Positions 17,376 to 26,831 are shown, numbered from the stretch's first letter. The stretch is DNA of 64,000 bases from UBA952 sp044361535 (GCA_044361535.1 JBIKIQ010000010.1:66040-130039), one strand, 5' to 3'. A program made the numbers and translations. The notes: generated from the sequence alone by a model not told the origin.

Positions 17376-17960
17376 TTATTTTCCTTCTAACCAATTAGTT
17401 ATTTCTTGATCATCAGGTGAAGTTCGCGGACTTACAACCTTAATCAAGTATCCATTTTCATCAATCAAATACTTTTGAAAGTTCCATTGAACAGAATTGT
17501 CTTCTAATCCATTTTTGGATTTTTCAGTTAGAAAATGATAAATTGGGTGCATATCATCACCTTTTACTGAAATTTTTTCCATCATTGAAAAACTAACACC
17601 GTAATTTTTTTTACAAAAAGTTGCGATTTCTTCATTTGTTCCAGGTTCTTGGCCCATGAAATTATTTGCCGGAAAACCAATAATGACGAAGTTGGAATTT
17701 TTATATTTTTGATAAAGAGCTTCTAATTTTTCGTATTGAGGAGTCAAGCCACATTTGGAAGCTGTATTAACCACCATTATTTTCTTTCCTTTCAACAATT
17801 TGAAATCAAAAGGTTTTCCATCGATATCATTTACGGTAAATTGATGGATTGATTCTTTGGGTGTATTCATTGATGAATTTTTTTGTTCATTTTGCGCATT
17901 TTTAGATTGACCGCAAGATGTAAAAGCGAGTAAAATAAAGATTGAAACGATTGACTTCAT
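17376..17960 (-). CDS. Glutathione peroxidase-family lipoprotein (thioredoxin-type peroxidase)
   Basis: A 194-residue peroxidase with an N-terminal lipoprotein signal (LAFTSC, Cys16), so it probably acts in the periplasm. The peroxidatic Cys70 lies in NTASKCGLTPQ. FPANNFMGQEPG and WNFQKYL complete the Cys-Gln-Trp-Asn catalytic pattern of the family. Cys116 (FCKKNYGV) is at the resolving-Cys position of thioredoxin-dependent members, so thioredoxin rather than glutathione is the likely reductant. It is convergent to rnz with almost no gap. Confidence 0.92.
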   Translation of the reverse strand: MKSIVSIFILLAFTSCGQSKNAQNEQKNSSMNTPKESIHQFTVNDIDGKPFDFKLLKGKKIMVVNTASKCGLTPQYEKLEALYQKYKNSNFVIIGFPANNFMGQEPGTNEEIATFCKKNYGVSFSMMEKISVKGDDMHPIYHFLTEKSKNGLEDNSVQWNFQKYLIDENGYLIKVVSPRTSPDDQEITNWLEGK

Positions 17961-18044
17961 AATTTATATTTCCATTGTAACAGTATTATAGTTTAAATGT
18001 TCTTTTTTGTGGAACTTTTTTTGATTAATAACGAATAAATAAGA

Positions 18045-18911
18045 ATGTTGAAAATTGTTCATTTTTCTCTCTTCATCGTTTTGATGGCGTTCTCAATGTC
18101 AAGGGCTCAATCTTCAATCTTGGGAGTTTGGAAAGGGGTTGTTTATGAAAATTCCATGACTGATTCATCAGCAAAGATTGTTTATTTCAAAATAGCAAAG
18201 TATAAAAATAATTGTGATGTAAATATTCGAGTTGAGAGACTACAATCTACGGCTTTCTCGATAGTTAGGCTTACAGGAACATACAATGCGGACTCCCTTG
18301 TCTTCAAAGATGTGGTTTTTGATCCAAAAAGCATGATTAATGCTACTAAAGATAAATGCAGCGTTACATTAAAATTAAACGACTCAACAGGTTATTTAAT
18401 GGTAGAAATAGTTAGTGATAAGGATAAAAAAATCTTCAAAAAAATGGTATTGTTTCATGTTTCAGAGGATTTCGTTTCAACGGCCAAAAAAGAGGTGAAT
18501 CAAGCCTGGTTTTATCTCTTTTTGAAGGAATTTTCACTAGGTATGGTTGCACCGAAAAAACGTGATGAAGAACGCACTAATTTTCAATTTCAGTCTGTGT
18601 ATTTCAAGCCGGCAGATGCGGAATTATCACCAGAGTATTTCTCCTATTTGAAAAAAGTTATCAATGTAATAAACGGACATACAGATTTGAGGTTAAAAGT
18701 TATTGGTCACACAGATTGGGATGGGACGGATCAATACAACGAAGATTTATCAAAGAAAAGAGCAGAGGTAATCATTCAGTTTTTGGAGCAAAATGGACTC
18801 TCTAGAGATAGAATTGAATACGAATATCAAGGAGAAAAAAAACCTGTTGATACGAATAAAACTTCGGAAGGTAAAAAGCGAAATCGCAGAGTTGACTTTC
18901 AGTTCATCTAA
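18045..18911 (+). CDS. OmpA-family protein
   Basis: A 288-residue protein with a signal peptide (about 1-22, ending SRAQ), a beta-rich N-terminal domain (SILGVWKGVVYENS onward, lipocalin-like or DUF-type, not identified) and a C-terminal OmpA peptidoglycan-binding domain (about 184-288). The latter contains VYFKPADAELSPE, LKVIGHTDWDGTDQYNEDLSKKRAE and GKKRNRRVDFQF. It probably anchors the outer membrane or a periplasmic complex to the cell wall. It has no close neighbours on its strand. Confidence 0.88.
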   Translation: MLKIVHFSLFIVLMAFSMSRAQSSILGVWKGVVYENSMTDSSAKIVYFKIAKYKNNCDVNIRVERLQSTAFSIVRLTGTYNADSLVFKDVVFDPKSMINATKDKCSVTLKLNDSTGYLMVEIVSDKDKKIFKKMVLFHVSEDFVSTAKKEVNQAWFYLFLKEFSLGMVAPKKRDEERTNFQFQSVYFKPADAELSPEYFSYLKKVINVINGHTDLRLKVIGHTDWDGTDQYNEDLSKKRAEVIIQFLEQNGLSRDRIEYEYQGEKKPVDTNKTSEGKKRNRRVDFQFI

Positions 18912-19000
18912 TTTTATTTCTGTCCTTCTTTATTATTTTTCAAAATTTCATTGCCAAGATGTAAATTATTTCATATTTTCGTGACCTAAAATTAATTAAC

Positions 19001-20815
19001 ATGAAAAAGATTTACGTTTTACTTGGAGCTACGTTTTTTTCTACAGTTGTTTTCGCGCAAAAAAATACTGCGATGAAAATGAGAAAAGAGAAAAATGCAA
19101 TTACGGAGCAGATGCCAACTCCTAAAAAAGAGCATCAAACAAAAGTTACGATCTGGACAAATGATTTTTCTACAGCTGCAGATTGGGCTATTTCAAACAA
19201 CACAAATGACCAACAAGATTGGGTGATTTCAACAAGTACTGCAACTACATTAGGTTATGGAACTGGTGCATGGGTGGATGGGTCGAATACAGTAACCAAC
19301 GAAAATGGTTATGCGTTATTTGATTCTGATGCAGTTGGAGCAGATGGTGGAAATCAAGATGCGCTGATGACATACACAAGTACAATTAACTGTTCAGCCT
19401 ATCCAAATGTTGTTTTAGAGTTTAACCAAAGAATCAGAATGTGGCAAACTACTGAAACAATTTTTGAAGTAAGTAACGATGGTGGAACTACATGGATTCC
19501 ATTTTCAGTGAATTTGGATAAAAATGTTAGTACCTTGTATCAAGAAGTTGGACAAATCAACATTACTTCTGCTGCTGGTGGTCAAGCAAACGTTAAAGTT
19601 CGTTTGAGATACATCGGTTCTTGGGATTATGCTTGGTTGGTGGATGATTTAAAAATTATCGAACAACCTGCAAATGACGTTCGTTCAATCAGTCCTTTCT
19701 TCGCTGGAACGAATAATGAAGGAATCGAATACGGACGTACCCCTGTAGTACATTTAGATGCAAGTTATGATGTTGGTGGTTATGCATACAATTTTGGTGC
19801 GGCAGCTGCTTCAAATGTTGCTGCTGATGTTGATTTTGGTTCTTTCAATTTTAACTATTCTGTAGGTGCTTTGCCATCTGGAGATACTTTAATGTACGGA
19901 AATACTGAAACGCCAAGCACACCAGTTGGAGTTTATAGCGGCTTGTATACAGTTTCTTCAGCAGAAGAGTTAACTACAGATCCTTCATACACAAACAACG
20001 TTGCAAAACGTAATTTTGAAGTTACTACAAATTTATATTCTGTAGATGGTATTGGTGTTAACCCAGCTGAATTGCAAGCAACAGCTTCTTTAGGTTCTAA
20101 CTCATTTGACACCCCTACAGGAACAATTTTTGCAAACATGTATCACTTACGTGGTGGAGACAATGTGATCAACTCAATTGAAATTTTATTAGGAACTGGA
20201 ACTACAGCTAATACTCAAATTCAAGTAGCAATTATTGATACTGCTGAATTATTTGCTGATGGATCTCAGCCGTTACTTGATTTGAATGGTAATGAAGCAT
20301 TAAGTAACTTTTACGTTTTAACCGCTGCTGATGTTGCCGCTGGAAAAGCTACTGTATTTTTTAATCAAGGAATTGCTTTAAATGATGGAGCTTATTTTGC
20401 ATCTGTATTGACAGAAGTTAGTGCTACTGATGTAATTCGTATTTTAGATGACCAAACGGTTGTTCAACCATTTTATGCATCTATGATTCATTTAATTGCT
20501 GATGGTGGTACTTTCTCTAATGGAAATGCATTAGGAATTAGATTGAATACATCTGTTGCTAACTTGGATGAAATTTCAGCAGCTGATTTTTCAGTATATC
20601 CTAATCCAGCTTCTGAGGTGATTAACATCAACTCTAACAAAATGTTAAACGCTACAGTTTCTTTATCTGATTTAACTGGAAAAGTTGTAAAAACTTCTAC
20701 AATCAATGGTTTAACTGCTTCAGTTAATACTTCTGGATTGAACAATGGAATTTACTATGTAACAATTACTGATGGAAATTCTTCATCTACTCAAAAAGTA
20801 GTTATTACAAAATAA
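19001..20815 (+). CDS. T9SS type A cargo protein with MAM/jelly-roll-like domain
   Basis: A 604-residue secreted protein with a signal peptide (1-19, ending FAQ). Residues ~50-225 form a beta domain with the pattern of Bacteroidetes MAM-like or adhesion modules (TIWTNDFSTAADWAISNN, EFNQRIRMWQTTETIFEVSNDGGTTW, YAWLVDDLKI). The middle region is Ala/Val/Thr-rich beta structure. The C terminus (about 530-604) is a type A sorting domain: SVYPNPASEVININS to STQKVVITK. Frequent GCT/GGT/ACT codons and a strong terminator hint at high expression. It is probably displayed on or released from the cell surface; the ligand is unknown. Confidence 0.85.
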   Translation: MKKIYVLLGATFFSTVVFAQKNTAMKMRKEKNAITEQMPTPKKEHQTKVTIWTNDFSTAADWAISNNTNDQQDWVISTSTATTLGYGTGAWVDGSNTVTNENGYALFDSDAVGADGGNQDALMTYTSTINCSAYPNVVLEFNQRIRMWQTTETIFEVSNDGGTTWIPFSVNLDKNVSTLYQEVGQINITSAAGGQANVKVRLRYIGSWDYAWLVDDLKIIEQPANDVRSISPFFAGTNNEGIEYGRTPVVHLDASYDVGGYAYNFGAAAASNVAADVDFGSFNFNYSVGALPSGDTLMYGNTETPSTPVGVYSGLYTVSSAEELTTDPSYTNNVAKRNFEVTTNLYSVDGIGVNPAELQATASLGSNSFDTPTGTIFANMYHLRGGDNVINSIEILLGTGTTANTQIQVAIIDTAELFADGSQPLLDLNGNEALSNFYVLTAADVAAGKATVFFNQGIALNDGAYFASVLTEVSATDVIRILDDQTVVQPFYASMIHLIADGGTFSNGNALGIRLNTSVANLDEISAADFSVYPNPASEVININSNKMLNATVSLSDLTGKVVKTSTINGLTASVNTSGLNNGIYYVTITDGNSSSTQKVVITK

Positions 20816-20837
20816 TTCATTGATTATATTCAATGGG

Positions 20838-20868
20838 AAAACCGCTCCGATTGGAGCGGTTTTTTTTG
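20838..20868 (+). terminator. Rho-independent terminator after the T9SS cargo gene
   Basis: ACCGCTCC (20841-20848), loop GATT, GGAGCGGT (20853-20860), then a run of T. The stem is flanked by A and T tracts that extend the pairing. Confidence 0.92.
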
Positions 20869-20937
20869 TGTATTTAGTTTGACTTTTTTATCATTTTAAT
20901 GAATCTTTTTATATATTTTTGATTAAAATTAAAGAAT

Positions 20938-21744
20938 ATGAAAAAAGTTAAAATTGGATTTATTGCATTAGCCGTAATAACTTTATCGTTTATTACTACG
21001 GGACATTTATATACGAAGGAAAAAGTTGCTGAACTTGGCGCAAATATCGGAGTATACAGTTTTGATATGGCACTTTATTCCGAAAATCCTCAAGACGGAG
21101 TTATGGGACTTGCAAGCTTGCTAACATCTAATATGGGAATTTTAGGCGAAGAATTTATTTCATATGAAAACAATAAAAGAGAAAATAAATGGAGAGATTT
21201 AATAGCATCAAATCCTAGTCTTGCATATTCTGCTTTTGACATGTATTCTACAACTTTTATTGAGAATTATCAAACCTCCTTTGAGGAATATAAAAATTCT
21301 ATGATTACTTCATTTAAGGAAAATCCAAGTGAATACAGTGATAGAATGCTTCTAAAAGCAAATTCATTAAACTCTAAAAACGCTTTAAAGAAAAGTGTTG
21401 AAAATATGAAAAAGTACGATAAATTGATCAGTGAGCTTCTAAAATTGGACGATGTCACTCTCAATAAATATATTAAATCTATTGCTAAAGATCCTTCTTG
21501 TTTTTGGAGTGAAACAGAAAAACCGATTGAGGCAGTTCAATTACGTAAATGGTTAGGTTCAAAATCATTTATTACTCCCGAACAAGCTTCTAATCCAAGT
21601 TTGCCTTATTACGGGAATTTTCCTTCAGACTTAATTTTACTTACTAATAGAGTATCTTCAAATTATCCTAAATGGACAAATAGAAAATTTTTACAAGAAG
21701 CCAAGAAGTTTTCTATGCATGTTCAAAAGAATTTGAAATATTAG
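20938..21744 (+). CDS. Hypothetical secreted or membrane-anchored helical protein
   Basis: A 268-residue protein with no family I recognise. An N-terminal hydrophobic segment (about 5-22) is followed by a non-cleavable-looking stretch, so it may be a signal anchor. The rest is mostly helical and charged, with repeated Asn/Ser/Lys (SLNSKNALKKSVENMKKYDKLISELLKLDD). It sits between two clear terminators, so it forms its own transcription unit. TATTTTTG at 20914-20921, 16 bases before the ATG, fits a -7 promoter element, but no good -33 element is seen. Confidence 0.7.
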   Translation: MKKVKIGFIALAVITLSFITTGHLYTKEKVAELGANIGVYSFDMALYSENPQDGVMGLASLLTSNMGILGEEFISYENNKRENKWRDLIASNPSLAYSAFDMYSTTFIENYQTSFEEYKNSMITSFKENPSEYSDRMLLKANSLNSKNALKKSVENMKKYDKLISELLKLDDVTLNKYIKSIAKDPSCFWSETEKPIEAVQLRKWLGSKSFITPEQASNPSLPYYGNFPSDLILLTNRVSSNYPKWTNRKFLQEAKKFSMHVQKNLKY

Positions 21745-21762
21745 AAATAACTTTTAGACATA

Positions 21763-21811
21763 AAAACGCACTGATTAGTAACCAAAATTATTCAGTGCGT
21801 TTTGTTTTTTT
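21763..21811 (+). terminator. Rho-independent terminator after the helical hypothetical gene
   Basis: AAAACGCACTGA (21763-21774) pairs with TCAGTGCGTTTT (21792-21803) across a 17-base loop and is followed by GTTTTTTT. Confidence 0.85.
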
Positions 21812-21827
21812 AGTATAATCCTTTCTT

Positions 21828-23018
21828 ATGAAGAACAATATTTTTATTACCGCATTTTTATGTATTTCAATTTCTTTTGCATTCGGTCAAATTGAGTTTG
21901 AAAAAAATTCTACTTTGGAGAAGTTAAAAGCAAAAGCAAAGAAGGAAAAAAAACTTATTTTCATTGATGCTTATACTACTTGGTGTGGTCCATGTACATG
22001 GATTTCTGCAAATATTTTTACGGATAAAGATGTAGCAGCGTATTATAATAAGAATTTTATAAATGCTAAGTTTGATATGGAAGATGAAGGTGAGGGAACA
22101 AAAATAGGCTCACTTTACAAGGTGATGTGTTACCCAAATTTACTTTTTATAGATGCTGATGGAAAATTGGTTCACAGAACTGCAGGAGCTGAACAAGATC
22201 CTGAATTCTATATCCAATTAGGTGAAATTGCTAAAAGTTCGGATAAAAACTTTTCAGTAATTGAAGCAAACTATCTTAAGAATACTTCTGATCCTAAATT
22301 GTTTAAGGCATACATGGCAGCAGTTTCTACCACTTGTTTGGATTACGAAGATGAATTAGATAAATTCTTGTATTCTTTGAATGAGAATGATTATTTGAAA
22401 GATGAAAACTGGAAAATCATAAAGGAATATCTAACAGACTTCAATCATAAAGCCACTCAAAATATTGCTAAAAATTCGGATAAATTTATTGAAACATTTG
22501 GTGAAGATGTAAATGAGTTTTTATTTAATTCAATTCGTCAAACAGCATTTGATTTACTAAATGAACCTGAATTTCAAATGTACAAATATGAGCTTTTACT
22601 TAAAACAGCTAAAACTATGGACTTAGGTTCGGTTACAGAACTAATTCCAATGCTCGAAGTATATGGTTTTGAAAGAAAAAGTGATTGGGAAAATTTATTT
22701 CAATATTTATTAAAAAATGGCGATAACATTCTAGACGCTGAAAATAAAAATCGGTACAGTTATTTGATTGCAGAAAACACCACCTCTGAAATTTACTTGA
22801 AAAAGGCAGAGCAATGGATGAAAGAAGTGATGACACTAGATGGCGGTGAAAATTGGAATAGTCTCGATACATACGCCCATGTTCTATACAAGTTAAATCG
22901 CAAAAAGGAGGCACTTGAAATTGCTGAAAAATCCTTAAATACGGGGGAGGATTTGCAAGAGGATCAAATTGAAGGAACTAAAAAATTTATTGAAGAAATA
23001 AAGAAAGATTTAAACTAA
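21828..23018 (+). CDS. Periplasmic thioredoxin-fold protein with TPR-like C terminus
   Basis: A 396-residue protein with a signal peptide (1-20, ending AFGQ). The thioredoxin domain spans about 25-140 and contains the redox motif TWCGPC (Cys53, Cys56) and the cis-Pro segment VMCYPNLLF. The C-terminal ~250 residues are helical. The last part (AEQWMKEVMTLDGGENWNSLDTYAHVLYKLNRKKEALEIAEKSL) looks like TPR repeats. It probably acts as a periplasmic thiol-disulfide enzyme with a protein-binding tail. It is convergent to prmA, with 8 bases between them. Confidence 0.87.
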   Translation: MKNNIFITAFLCISISFAFGQIEFEKNSTLEKLKAKAKKEKKLIFIDAYTTWCGPCTWISANIFTDKDVAAYYNKNFINAKFDMEDEGEGTKIGSLYKVMCYPNLLFIDADGKLVHRTAGAEQDPEFYIQLGEIAKSSDKNFSVIEANYLKNTSDPKLFKAYMAAVSTTCLDYEDELDKFLYSLNENDYLKDENWKIIKEYLTDFNHKATQNIAKNSDKFIETFGEDVNEFLFNSIRQTAFDLLNEPEFQMYKYELLLKTAKTMDLGSVTELIPMLEVYGFERKSDWENLFQYLLKNGDNILDAENKNRYSYLIAENTTSEIYLKKAEQWMKEVMTLDGGENWNSLDTYAHVLYKLNRKKEALEIAEKSLNTGEDLQEDQIEGTKKFIEEIKKDLN

Positions 23019-23026
23019 TCTAAATT

Positions 23027-23866
23027 TTAACCTTTTCTGAACTTCAACGCACACCAATTTTCTTCTGACTTATGAGCAATAAACTGCAATCCCACATCAT
23101 GTGCGGCTTTTTTTAAATCCTCGGCATCTGAATAGAAGAATCCACTAAGAAATAAAATTCCATTTTTCGATAGCTTTTCTGAATAAAAGGGAAGGTGTCG
23201 TAATAAAATGTTACGATTGATATTTGCCAAAATAATATCAAACTCATCTTCTGCAATGCAATCTATATCTCCGCAAAGACCTTCAATCTTCGTGCAGTTA
23301 TTTCGTTCAGCATTTTCCAAGGTGTTTTCTACGGACCAATCTTCGATATCAACTGCTAGGATTGAATTTGCTTCAAGTTGTTCGGCTAATATTGCTAAAA
23401 TCCCAGTTCCTGTGCCCATATCCAAAACCTTTTTTGAATTCACATCTTCCTCAAGCAAAAAGGAACACATTAAGCGTGTTGTTTGATGATGACCAGTTCC
23501 AAAAGACATTTTGGGCATGATTTCAATAATCCGTTTTTTCGCTAATGTTTTATCGTGAAAAGGAGCTAAAATAGAAAGTTCTTCTCCAACATGAACCGGT
23601 TCAAAATCAGATTCCCATTTGGCATTCCAGTTTTCTTGTTCAATGTAACGAACGTGACTAGTCAATTGAACTTCATCAATTGGAAAGTTCTCGGTTAAAA
23701 TAGTTTCAACAGGCTCTTTATTAAACGAATCGGCTGGAATATAAGCCAAAATGCCTGTTTCTGTATCAACAAAACTGTCAAAAGGCAATTCTGCCAAAAG
23801 TGCCACAGCAATATCAGCCCAAGGTTCCCTTGGTTCACAAATGATTGATAATTCTATATAATCCAT
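23027..23866 (-). CDS. prmA: Ribosomal protein L11 methyltransferase
   Basis: This 279-residue SAM-dependent enzyme methylates amino groups of ribosomal protein L11. Motifs: MPKMSFGTGHHQTTRLM (PrmA signature, 118-133), the SAM-binding DMGTGTGILA (149-158), the acidic VDIED loop and ILANINRNIL (212-221). The N-terminal ~80 residues are the L11-recognition domain. A terminator separates it from the upstream lpdA, so its promoter should lie within that short gap or it relies on read-through. Confidence 0.95.
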   Translation of the reverse strand: MDYIELSIICEPREPWADIAVALLAELPFDSFVDTETGILAYIPADSFNKEPVETILTENFPIDEVQLTSHVRYIEQENWNAKWESDFEPVHVGEELSILAPFHDKTLAKKRIIEIMPKMSFGTGHHQTTRLMCSFLLEEDVNSKKVLDMGTGTGILAILAEQLEANSILAVDIEDWSVENTLENAERNNCTKIEGLCGDIDCIAEDEFDIILANINRNILLRHLPFYSEKLSKNGILFLSGFFYSDAEDLKKAAHDVGLQFIAHKSEENWCALKFRKG

Positions 23867-23873
23867 CGCTTTA

Positions 23874-23904
23874 GAATAAAAAAAGCCACCCCTTAGGATG
23901 GCTT
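23874..23904 (-). terminator. Terminator between lpdA and prmA (minus strand)
   Basis: On the minus strand AAGCCATCC pairs with GGGTGGCTT (one G-U) around a short loop and runs into TTTTTTTATT. It lies between the lpdA stop and the prmA start. The hairpin is symmetric, but the strong T-run is only on this strand. Confidence 0.8.
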
Positions 23905-23922
23905 AATGAGTATAATTTTTGG

Positions 23923-25314
23923 TTATAAGTGAATCACTTCGCCATACGCAGCTGCAGCTGCTTCCATAATTGCTTCAGACATTGTTGGGTGAGGATGAAC
24001 TGTTTTTATCAATTCTTCCCCCGTTGTTTCCAATTTGCGAATAGCGACAATTTCAGCAATCATTTCTGTCACATTAGCACCAATCATATGAGCACCTAAA
24101 AGTTCACCATATTTTGCATCAAAAATTAATTTTACAAAACCGTCTTTTGCTCCTGCAGCACTTGCTTTACCAGAGGCAGAGAATGGAAATTTACCAATCT
24201 TGATTTCAATACCAGAATCTTTTGCTGCTTTTTCAGTCATTCCAACAGAGGCAACTTCTGGAGAACAGTAGGTACAACCAGGGATATTTCCATAGTCTAA
24301 TGGTTGTGGATGATGCCCTGCAATTTGCTCAACACAAATAATTCCTTCTGCGGATGCCACGTGAGCAAGTGCAGGTCCAGGTATCACATCACCAATAGCA
24401 TAATATCCAGGGATATTTGTTTGATAATATTCGTTAGTTAATACACGACCTTTGTCTACAATAATTCCAACTTCTTCTAAACCAATATTTTCAATATTTG
24501 CTTGAATTCCAACAGCTGAAAGGACAACATCACATTCAATTTTCTCTTCACCTTTCTCTGTTTTAACCGTAACGATACACCCTTTTCCTTTTGTATCTAC
24601 AGATTCAACAGAGGCTTTCGTCATTACTTGAATTCCAGCTTTTTTAAATGATTTTTCCAATTGTTTAGATACTTCCTCATCTTCCACCGGAACAATATTT
24701 GGTAGGTATTCAACAATCGTTACTTCAGTTCCAATTGCATTGTAAAAATAAGCAAATTCAACACCGATTGCACCTGATCCAACCACCACCATTTTTTTTG
24801 GCTGGGTTTTCAGAGTCATTGCTTGTCTATATCCGATGATTTTTTCTCCGTCTTGGGGTAAGTTTGGAAGTTCTCGCGAACGAGCTCCAGTAGCTATAAT
24901 TACTCCTTTATCAGCAGAATATTCAGTTGTAGTGCCATTCTCATCAGTTACAACAACCTTTTTTCCCGCTTTAATTACACCATTTCCTTTGATAACATCA
25001 ATTTTATTTTTCTTCATCAAAAATTGGATTCCAGCACTCATTCCATTGGCAACACCACGACTTCTATCAATCATCGCTGAAAAGTCAGCTGAAGCCTCCT
25101 TAACAGTTATTCCATAATCACTTGCATGCGAAAGATATTCAAACACATTTGCACTTTTCAATAGCGCTTTTGTAGGAATACATCCCCAATTTAAACAAAT
25201 ACCACCAAGTGATTCACGTTCAATAATCGCAGTTTTAAGGCCTAACTGAGAAGCTCGAATAGCTGTAACGTATCCACCTGGACCACTTCCTAAAACAATT
25301 ATATCATAATTCAT
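23923..25314 (-). CDS. lpdA: Dihydrolipoyl dehydrogenase (E3)
   Basis: This 463-residue FAD flavoenzyme reoxidises lipoamide for 2-oxoacid dehydrogenase complexes or glycine cleavage. It has the FAD motif GSGPGG, the redox disulfide CLNWGC (Cys40, Cys45), the NAD motif VVGSGAIGVEFA, the second FAD motif YAIGDV and the C-terminal HPHPTMSE with the catalytic His. I chose ATG at 25314. A TTG at 25347 is in frame but lies upstream of the -7 promoter element at 25335-25342, so it is unlikely to be transcribed. No E1/E2 genes are adjacent. Confidence 0.96.
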   Translation of the reverse strand: MNYDIIVLGSGPGGYVTAIRASQLGLKTAIIERESLGGICLNWGCIPTKALLKSANVFEYLSHASDYGITVKEASADFSAMIDRSRGVANGMSAGIQFLMKKNKIDVIKGNGVIKAGKKVVVTDENGTTTEYSADKGVIIATGARSRELPNLPQDGEKIIGYRQAMTLKTQPKKMVVVGSGAIGVEFAYFYNAIGTEVTIVEYLPNIVPVEDEEVSKQLEKSFKKAGIQVMTKASVESVDTKGKGCIVTVKTEKGEEKIECDVVLSAVGIQANIENIGLEEVGIIVDKGRVLTNEYYQTNIPGYYAIGDVIPGPALAHVASAEGIICVEQIAGHHPQPLDYGNIPGCTYCSPEVASVGMTEKAAKDSGIEIKIGKFPFSASGKASAAGAKDGFVKLIFDAKYGELLGAHMIGANVTEMIAEIVAIRKLETTGEELIKTVHPHPTMSEAIMEAAAAAYGEVIHL

Positions 25315-25334
25315 ACGTTCAAATTTTTTCAGTT

Positions 25335-25363
25335 CAAATTTACTCAAAACAAATCAAAAGCAA
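25335..25363 (-). promoter_or_regulatory. Promoter of lpdA
   Basis: Read on the minus strand: TTTG/TTG at about 25361-25363, an 18-base spacer, then TAAATTTG at 25342-25335. The ATG at 25314 is 20 bases downstream. This element decides the lpdA start codon. Confidence 0.6.
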
Positions 25364-25405
25364 AGCCTAACCATGTAATTTGTTTACAAAATCTTAATTT
25401 TTGGG

Positions 25406-25438
25406 TTGGCTAAATTTAGAATTCATCTCGTACATTTG
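25406..25438 (+). promoter_or_regulatory. Promoter of the interrupted GDPD gene
   Basis: TTG at 25406-25408, a 22-base spacer and TACATTTG at 25431-25438 fit the Bacteroidetes promoter pattern. The ATG at 25456 lies 17 bases downstream, so the interrupted gene still has a promoter. Confidence 0.5.
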
Positions 25439-25455
25439 AGGAAAAAAATCAATTC

Positions 25456-26292
25456 ATGCGATTTTTCATTGTCTTTCTTTTTCCATTTGTTTATTGGTCT
25501 CAAGAACATCAGGTGCTATTTTTTGGACATCGAGGCTGTAGAGGTTTGCTACCTGAAAATTCGATTGTATCGTTTCAAAAGGCTATTAATTTAGGTGTTG
25601 ATGGTATAGAATTAGATGTGGTAGTTAATAAAGATAAGCAACTTGTAATATCTCATGAACCTTATTTTCAAAGTTCTTTTTGTCTAGATTCTAATGGGAT
25701 GTCCATAGAAAATGAGAAACAGTGGAATATATATGAAATGACTCAAAATGAAATTCAACAATTTGATTGTGGCTTAAAAAAACATCCTCGTTTCAAGGAA
25801 CAAGTTAATTCCCAATTGCATAAACCGCTGTTACAAGAGTTATTTAAATGCAATGATTTTTCGAATACAATCATTCTTTTTGAAGTGAAATCTAGTCCAG
25901 GGGAATATGGAAAATCTTAACCCTATCCGTCTGAATTCGTGAAAATAATTACCGATGAGATAGCTGGTTTTCTCTATAAATACAATATTATTTTCATGTC
26001 TTTTGATTCAAAGATATTAGAAGAAATTCATGCTCAATTACCCGAATACAGATGTATTTATTTGACATATTTGCCTTATGTCAAAGCCGAAAAATTTGTA
26101 AATCAACTTACATTCAAGCCTTATGCACTAGGGATGTTTCACAGAACAATTCACCGAAAAGATTCAAAATATCTCCATTTAAATGGAATAAAATTATTTG
26201 CTTGGACAGTAAACAAAAAGAAAAGTCAAAATCGATTAATGCGCCTAGAAATTGATGGGATAATTACAGATTATCCTGACCGCATTAAATAA
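25456..26292 (+). pseudogene. Glycerophosphodiester phosphodiesterase split by an in-frame TAA
   Basis: The reading frame from ATG 25456 to TAA 26290-26292 is a complete GDPD of about 278 codons, broken only by TAA at 25918-25920. The N-terminal part (154 residues) has a signal peptide and the catalytic motifs GHRG, LPENS, GIELDVVV and SHEP. The 3' part continues in the same frame (PYPSEFVKIITDEIAG onward) through KLFAWTVNKK and IDGIITDYPD, the normal C-terminal GDPD motifs. No frameshift is needed. A GTG at 25939 could restart translation but would give a fragment without the catalytic motifs. It may be a recent pseudogene, a read-through gene or a sequencing error. Confidence 0.85.
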
Positions 26293-26336
26293 GAATTGTC
26301 GTTTAAAAGCACCATAATTTAACCACTTAAAATGCC

Positions 26337-26822
26337 TTACTTGAAACTGAAATTTCGTTGCATTAAGTAGCTGAATATAACGATGATGCAAGAGGCCAAG
26401 ACATTAGCAATGGATGGGTAAATAGAGAGTAATTCAATAAAAAATTTCAAAATTAACCAAGATAGTACTCCTGATAAGGCAGAGCTTAATCCGTATCGAA
26501 ATAATTGCACCCTCCCTTTTAGTTCACTTCCCGTAAAAACAACATATTTCATCAATAAAAAGCCAATCGTAAACGTAATAATAAAACAACTTACAGAACT
26601 TAACGTGTAGGCCGTTACAACAAAAGAAGTGTTGTACGGTAGCTCAAGTGGAAACATTTTTTTGTCAAAAATGAACTGATAAAAAATAAAAAATAAAATC
26701 CAACTAAGTACTAGGTTTCCACCTCCACAAGCGGCGTAGTAATACGTTTTTTTAGGAATTAGCTTACCAACCACGGGATAGAAAAAATCTAAGATGGAGG
26801 TAATTATTTTTGGTAAAGACAT
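26337..26822 (-). CDS. GtrA-like small membrane protein
   Basis: A 161-residue protein with four membrane segments (about 29-52, 65-90, 103-125, 130-152) and the typical GtrA ending SYLMQRNFSFK. GtrA proteins are associated with polysaccharide or O-antigen modification, often moving lipid-linked sugars, but members differ and substrates are mostly unknown. It lies 9 bases downstream of the enoyl-CoA hydratase gene in a three-gene cluster. Confidence 0.85.
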   Translation of the reverse strand: MSLPKIITSILDFFYPVVGKLIPKKTYYYAACGGGNLVLSWILFFIFYQFIFDKKMFPLELPYNTSFVVTAYTLSSVSCFIITFTIGFLLMKYVVFTGSELKGRVQLFRYGLSSALSGVLSWLILKFFIELLSIYPSIANVLASCIIVIFSYLMQRNFSFK

Positions 26823-26831
26823 TCTATATCT

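Noticed and set aside
25939..26292. Separate short gene downstream of the GDPD stop
   Set aside because: It is in the same frame as the upstream part and contains only the C-terminal GDPD motifs, so it is treated as the rest of the interrupted gene.
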